Assembly: GCF_039634365.2 (NCBI RefSeq)
Contig: NZ_CP155079.2
Span: forward strand, 1,612,001-1,676,000
DNA: 64,000 nucleotides
DNA from: Mucilaginibacter sp. PAMB04168
Lineage (GTDB): Bacteria; Bacteroidota; Bacteroidia; Sphingobacteriales; Sphingobacteriaceae
Direction of reading: 5' to 3'
Position 1 is the stretch's first letter; each line of letters starts with the position of its first letter. Shown piece after piece: positions 60,262 through 64,000 of this stretch. The notes under the pieces were generated by a model that was given only the letters and a program-made list of their open reading frames with translations, was not told where the DNA came from and did no database searches. Made by a program: the position numbers and the translations under genes.

Positions 60262-60962
60262 GCATGATTATATTGATTGCCCCATAGGCAAACGATCTTT
60301 TCCGGTTTATCCGCAAAAAATTCATCATAGGCCAATTTAACACCGGGATTGATATCAAGGCCTTCAGCACCTGCTTCGGCATCATAATAATCCATCAGGA
60401 TACAAATAGCATTCTTGCTCATGCGCGGATAAATGCTTTCGAAACAATGGAGCATCACCGCTTTGTGTTCCAACTTGTCGCCACCAAAACCGCAATCAAT
60501 ATGAACAAACGCGATCTCCGCAGGTAACTCGTTCGATAACGTGGTTTTAAAATCACCCTTATGAACAATGGGCTGCTTCAGTTTGGCCTTTTCAAAATTG
60601 GCTTTCAGTTGTTCCTCAACACTTCCTTTAACAGTGAAGGTGGCGAAAAAGCTGTCGTACAAATGAAGCTGTTTTGAAGAAGCGTTTAATTCAATCACTT
60701 TTTCAAAAATAAGCGCGCATTGACCTGTGAAGCAACCTAACTCTACAATATCACCCGCAACTCCGTTGAAGATCACGGAATCTAATAAGTGATAATAATT
60801 GATGCGCTGTTCAGGCGTATTCATATCTACATTGGTATCCAATTGTTTAACCTGGTAACCGGTACGCATGAACCGCAGTCCTTTGTTAACGAAATCTACC
60901 AACGCTGACCGTTTCAATTCATTTACGGCATACGGCTGTTTGACCAGGAAGTAATTATCCAT
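60243..60962 (-). CDS. TylF/MycF-type SAM-dependent methyltransferase
   Basis: A 239-residue class I methyltransferase related to macrocin O-methyltransferases. Motif I is GDIVELGCFTGQCALIFEKVI (about 70-90), followed by LHLYDSF (acidic SAM contact), then the metal-binding HIDCGFGGDKLEHK, with HxDxDx-like Asp residues, and ILMDYYDAEAGAEGLDI. It overlaps the convergent sigma-factor gene by 19 bases and has its own leader on the other side. The substrate is unknown, and its presence in a metal block is unexplained. Confidence 0.8.
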   Translation of the reverse strand: MDNYFLVKQPYAVNELKRSALVDFVNKGLRFMRTGYQVKQLDTNVDMNTPEQRINYYHLLDSVIFNGVAGDIVELGCFTGQCALIFEKVIELNASSKQLHLYDSFFATFTVKGSVEEQLKANFEKAKLKQPIVHKGDFKTTLSNELPAEIAFVHIDCGFGGDKLEHKAVMLHCFESIYPRMSKNAICILMDYYDAEAGAEGLDINPGVKLAYDEFFADKPEKIVCLWGNQYNHAYFRKV

Positions 60963-61110
60963 GAGGTTATAAGTTTACAAGGTGTTTAGACAATAGTTTA
61001 AACTATCAACCAATATTCAATAATAGAAAAATTGTGGCAAACGCTGAAACTTAAACGGTATTCTGTAAAATTTCAGCAAAATCCTGTAACGCAAACTTTC
61101 GGTGGCCACG

Positions 61111-61118
61111 TAATTTTG
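61111..61118 (+). promoter_or_regulatory. -7 promoter element of the copper ATPase gene
   Basis: TAATTTTG matches TAnnTTTG exactly and lies 18 bases before the ATG at 61137. No -33 element at the expected distance is obvious, which would suit an activator-dependent promoter. The upstream 60963-61110 stretch has two direct CTGTAA motifs (around 61061 and 61084) that could be binding sites. Confidence 0.4.
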
Positions 61119-61136
61119 TACCATAAATAAAAAATA

Positions 61137-63371
61137 ATGGCAGCGCAATCGATCACCACAATTACTTTTCCCGTTACCGGCATGACCTGTGCAGGCTGCG
61201 CATCAAGCGTTGAATCAATGCTCGGCGCACAAAACGGTGTTGAGCAAGCGGCTGTGAACTTTGCAACGCAAACCGTAAAGGTCGAATTTCACCCTGAAAT
61301 CGTTGCACCAGAAGTGTTAAAACGTTCATTACAGTCGGTAGGTTACGACCTGCTCATCGATACAGCTAACGGTAAAGAACAGCAGGAACAACTCCGGCAA
61401 ACTCATTATCGTTCCTTAAAAAGAAAGATACTCTGGGCCGGTGCCCTTACCTTACCCGTAGTGATCATCGGTATGTTCTATATGGACATACCTAATGCCA
61501 ATTACATCATGTTATTGCTGACCGCGCCCGTGCTTTTTGTTGCAGGACGTAATTTCTTTACCGGAGCCTGGAAACAGGCTAAGCATGGACGGGCCAATAT
61601 GGACACGCTGGTAGCGATGAGTACGGGCATTGCTTTCCTTTTCAGCGTCTTCAATACCGTTTACCCCGATTTCTGGCACAGGCAGGGCCTGCACCCGCAT
61701 GTATATTACGAGGCGGCTTCGGTTGTTATCGTTTTTATCATGCTGGGAAAGTTACTCGAGGAAAAGGCCAAATCTAACACTTCTTCCGCTATCAAAAAGC
61801 TAATCGGACTCCAACCAAAGACTGTTTTACTGATCACTCCGGCAGGTGAAAAGGTTACGCCTATAGAAGAGGTCAAAATTGGTGACTTACTGCTCGTCCG
61901 TCCCGGTGAAAAGATTCCGGTCGATGGCACGGTGCAACAGGGCCATTCTTATATCGATGAAAGCATGATCAGCGGTGAACCTGTCGCTGTAGCAAAGCAA
62001 AGCGGCGACCCGGTTTTCGCGGGCACGATCAATCAAAAAGGCAGTTTTCAGTTCCGTACTGAAAAAGTCGGCAGTGAAACGCTCCTCGGACAGATCATTA
62101 ACCTTGTACAGGAGGCGCAGGGCTCTAAAGCGCCGGTTCAAAAACTGGTCGATAAAATTGCAGGTATATTCGTACCGGTCGTAATGCTGATCGCGCTGAT
62201 AACATTAGGTGCCTGGCTGCTATTCGGCGGTCAGCAAGCCTTAACGCAAGGGCTTTTGGCAATGGTGACGGTGCTGGTGATCGCCTGTCCTTGTGCGCTT
62301 GGCCTGGCTACGCCCACCGCTGTAATGGTCGGTATTGGCAAGGGCGCTGAAAATGGCATCCTGATCAAAGATGCGGAAGCGCTCGAAATCGGTTATCAGG
62401 TGAATGCAGTCGTACTGGATAAAACAGGGACGATCACGGAAGGAAAACCAGTGGTAACAGACCTGGTCTGGGCAAAGCAGGTTTCAGGAAAAGAAAATCC
62501 CTTAGCTGCCATACTGTTATCACTGGAACTGCAATCAGAACATCCTCTCGCGGCAGCCGTGGTAGCGTACTTAAAAGAGCAAAACACTGAGACCGTAGCG
62601 TCAACCTATTTTCATAGCCTCACAGGCCTGGGAATTGAAGGCATGTTTAACGGACAGCCGTTTTATGCCGGTAATCTGAAACTGGTAGAATCCTCTAAAA
62701 CTAACTTGCCTGATGAACTTCGCGATGCGGCCAAAACGCTATCAGGTTCGGGTAAAACGGTCATTTATTTCGCTTCACATCTGGCGGTACTGGCTGTTAT
62801 CGCCCTGCAAGACCGTGTCAAAAGTACTTCTGCAAAAGCGATTGCCGAATTACAAGGCGGTGGTATCACGGTCTATATGCTCACCGGTGACCACGCGGTT
62901 ACTGCTGCATATATTGGTAAAGAGGCTGGTATCACAGAAATTATCGCGGGGGCCTTACCCGCCGCTAAAGCGGATTTTGTGAAAACGCTGCAAAGCGAGG
63001 GTAAAATAGTCGCGATGGTAGGCGATGGTATCAATGACAGCCAGGCGCTGGCACAGGCTAACCTTTCCATAGCGATGGGTCACGGCTCGGATATTGCGAT
63101 GGATGTGGCTAAGATCACGCTCGTGTCTTCAGATCTGTTGCAGATACCGAAAGCCCTTAAATTGTCCCGGCTCACTGTTCGTACAATTCGGCAAAATCTG
63201 TTCTGGGCATTTATCTATAACCTCATCGGCATTCCGCTGGCTGCCGGCATATTGTATCCGTTCAACGGCTTCCTGCTTAATCCCATGATCGCGGGTGCAG
63301 CTATGGCCCTTAGTTCTGTATCGGTGGTCAGCAACAGCCTTCGGCTTAAATATTCAAAAATTAACATATAG
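61137..63371 (+). CDS. copA: Copper-exporting P1B-1 ATPase
   Basis: A 744-residue Cu+-exporting ATPase. One N-terminal metal-binding domain carries GMTCAGCASSVE. Core motifs: TGE-equivalent DESMISGEPVAV, transmembrane CPC in VIACPCALGLATPTAVMVGIGKGAENGILIKDAEALE, phosphorylation DKTGTITEGKPV, SEHPLAAAVV, GDGINDSQALAQANLSIAMG. The Cu+ determinants are present in the last helices: YN in FIYNLIGIPLAAG and the MxxSS-type AMALSSVSVVSNSLRL. A chaperone-like gene follows 10 bases later. It has a separate promoter from the Zn/Cd block. Confidence 0.95.
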   Translation: MAAQSITTITFPVTGMTCAGCASSVESMLGAQNGVEQAAVNFATQTVKVEFHPEIVAPEVLKRSLQSVGYDLLIDTANGKEQQEQLRQTHYRSLKRKILWAGALTLPVVIIGMFYMDIPNANYIMLLLTAPVLFVAGRNFFTGAWKQAKHGRANMDTLVAMSTGIAFLFSVFNTVYPDFWHRQGLHPHVYYEAASVVIVFIMLGKLLEEKAKSNTSSAIKKLIGLQPKTVLLITPAGEKVTPIEEVKIGDLLLVRPGEKIPVDGTVQQGHSYIDESMISGEPVAVAKQSGDPVFAGTINQKGSFQFRTEKVGSETLLGQIINLVQEAQGSKAPVQKLVDKIAGIFVPVVMLIALITLGAWLLFGGQQALTQGLLAMVTVLVIACPCALGLATPTAVMVGIGKGAENGILIKDAEALEIGYQVNAVVLDKTGTITEGKPVVTDLVWAKQVSGKENPLAAILLSLELQSEHPLAAAVVAYLKEQNTETVASTYFHSLTGLGIEGMFNGQPFYAGNLKLVESSKTNLPDELRDAAKTLSGSGKTVIYFASHLAVLAVIALQDRVKSTSAKAIAELQGGGITVYMLTGDHAVTAAYIGKEAGITEIIAGALPAAKADFVKTLQSEGKIVAMVGDGINDSQALAQANLSIAMGHGSDIAMDVAKITLVSSDLLQIPKALKLSRLTVRTIRQNLFWAFIYNLIGIPLAAGILYPFNGFLLNPMIAGAAMALSSVSVVSNSLRLKYSKINI

Positions 63372-63381
63372 CATAAAAACA

Positions 63382-63597
63382 ATGGAAACTCTAAAATTCA
63401 AGACCACCATCAAATGTGGTGGCTGCATAGCAACGGTAACCCCGGTACTTAATAATTTGGACGGCGTACAAAAATGGGAGGTCGATACGGCTAACCCTGA
63501 TAAGGTACTGACTGTAGATACAAATAAAGGTTTGAATCCTAATGAAGTGATTAGCGCATTGAAGACCAAAGGCTTTCAGGCAGAAGTCATCAAATAA
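63382..63597 (+). CDS. HMA-type metallochaperone-like protein
   Basis: A 71-residue ferredoxin-like heavy-metal-associated domain, start ATG 63382 (METLKFKTTIKCGGCIATVT). The metal-binding motif is CGGC rather than the usual MxCxxC (IKCGGC), so the Met is lost but both cysteines remain. It lies 10 bases after copA, so it is co-transcribed and probably hands Cu+ to the ATPase. Upstream in-frame codons belong to the end of copA in another phase and are not part of the protein. Confidence 0.88.
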   Translation: METLKFKTTIKCGGCIATVTPVLNNLDGVQKWEVDTANPDKVLTVDTNKGLNPNEVISALKTKGFQAEVIK

Positions 63598-63702
63598 ACC
63601 GATATTTGTAAGAGCCGCACTGAAAGGCAGGAATAGCGCTTTGACTATTAAGAAAAAACGGTAACTTTTAAACAAATGTAACTTTTTTGTGTATCTAATA
63701 TA

Positions 63703-64000
63703 ATGAGAAAATTCGGTGCCTTCGGCTTGGCTGCGTTTTACCTGTTGCTGACAACGGGTATGTTCGTATGCCTGGTTCACTGCGGTGCCGAATTTTTATT
63801 GGAAAAGTCGGGCCACGAATTAACGGCGCTTGCGCTTGATGACCATATGGGCGATGGCCACGATGAAGAATCTCTTGCCGGACATGATAGCGACCATCAT
63901 GAGGACAAAGAACATGGACACAAAAAATCTTGTGGTGAAGGTAAAGATTGCAGTTGCTGTAACCAGCACGGCAATTATGTGATCAAAGAAAACTCTTCCG
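63703..64000 (+). CDS. His/Cys-rich secreted protein, HYC_CC_PP-like (3' partial)
   Basis: From ATG 63703 the frame stays open to the window edge (99 codons seen). It begins with a signal-type helix (GAFGLAAFYLLLTTGMFVCLVH), then HCGAEFLLEKSGHEL, then a long His/Asp-rich stretch (DDHMGDGHDEESLAGHDSDHHEDKEHGHKK) and KSCGEGKDCSCCNQHG. The VHCG and CSCC elements match the layout of HYC_CC_PP-type proteins found beside copper and other metal genes in this phylum. It is likely a periplasmic or membrane-tethered metal buffer. The end of the gene lies outside the window. Confidence 0.7.
   Translation, partial: MRKFGAFGLAAFYLLLTTGMFVCLVHCGAEFLLEKSGHELTALALDDHMGDGHDEESLAGHDSDHHEDKEHGHKKSCGEGKDCSCCNQHGNYVIKENSS

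Noticed and set aside
1..64000. CRISPR arrays, tRNA or rRNA genes, insertion sequences
   Set aside because: No regularly spaced repeats, no cloverleaf or rRNA-like sequence and no transposase were noticed; small elements could still be missed by eye.

Overview
The window is from a Bacteroidota genome, most like the Sphingobacteriaceae (Mucilaginibacter/Pedobacter type). The evidence is a Bacteroides-CTnDOT-type conjugation set (TraK, TraM, TraN, a YWFCY-type coupling protein, DUF4099/DUF3945 and ArdC-like proteins), promoters of the TTTG-N19-21-TAnnTTTG class, and a fused CzcA-outer-membrane-factor pump typical of this phylum. It appears to be the right-hand part of an integrative conjugative element (ICE) with a large defence cargo and a metal-resistance block. 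No integrase, relaxase, rRNA, tRNA, insertion sequence or CRISPR array was seen.

Layout. (1) 1-16.4 kb, plus strand: the end of the type IV secretion operon (TraK partial, a TraL-position protein, TraM, TraN), a giant methylase-helicase, a small DNA methyltransferase, the coupling protein, a tandem pair of paralogous small proteins, an M23 peptidase, an ArdC-like protein whose HExxH is HQxxH, DUF4099/3945 and PH-domain proteins, ending at a clear intrinsic terminator. (2) 16.4-22.5 kb: a DNA-damage module. dinB-dnaE plus a small gene run leftward; a small gene plus an SRAP (HMCES/YedK) gene run rightward. The divergent promoters flank a dyad, ACTAA-N5-TTAG, that recurs in the promoter at 16.04 kb. 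(3) 22.7-37.0 kb: a dense defence island with a DUF262 pair, a Shedu-like DUF4263 nuclease, an unclassified PD-(D/E)XK-like protein, a leftward three-gene set (DUF4209, a 146-residue protein, a membrane-anchored ExoVII-large-subunit-like protein), an AAA ATPase split by an in-frame TAA plus an HNH nuclease (Septu-like), and a DUF4365 protein. (4) 37.0-39.2 kb: a GC-rich gene-free stretch and four small ICE-type genes. (5) 39.2-50.8 kb: Vsr, a C5 DNA methyltransferase, a GHKL/MORC-like ATPase, a Z1 helicase, a PD-(D/E)XK protein and an AIPR protein (the Mza-like gene set), closed by a beta-helix/membrane protein in the same operon. (6) 51.1-64 kb: metal resistance, with a DUF6660-like protein, a CzcA-outer-membrane-factor fusion, its adaptor, a Fur-family regulator, a Zn/Cd-type P-type ATPase, a sigma factor, a TylF-like methyltransferase, a Cu-type P-type ATPase, a copper-chaperone-like protein and a His/Cys-rich protein running off the end.

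How it works together (inference). The transfer genes move the element; the methylase-helicase, methyltransferase and ArdC-like genes probably protect it on entry; the polymerase/SRAP genes deal with damaged DNA under a shared repressor; the islands give the host phage defence and metal tolerance as selectable cargo. The strongest candidates for something undescribed are the DUF4209/146-aa/anchored-ExoVII operon and the beta-helix membrane gene closing the Mza-like operon.
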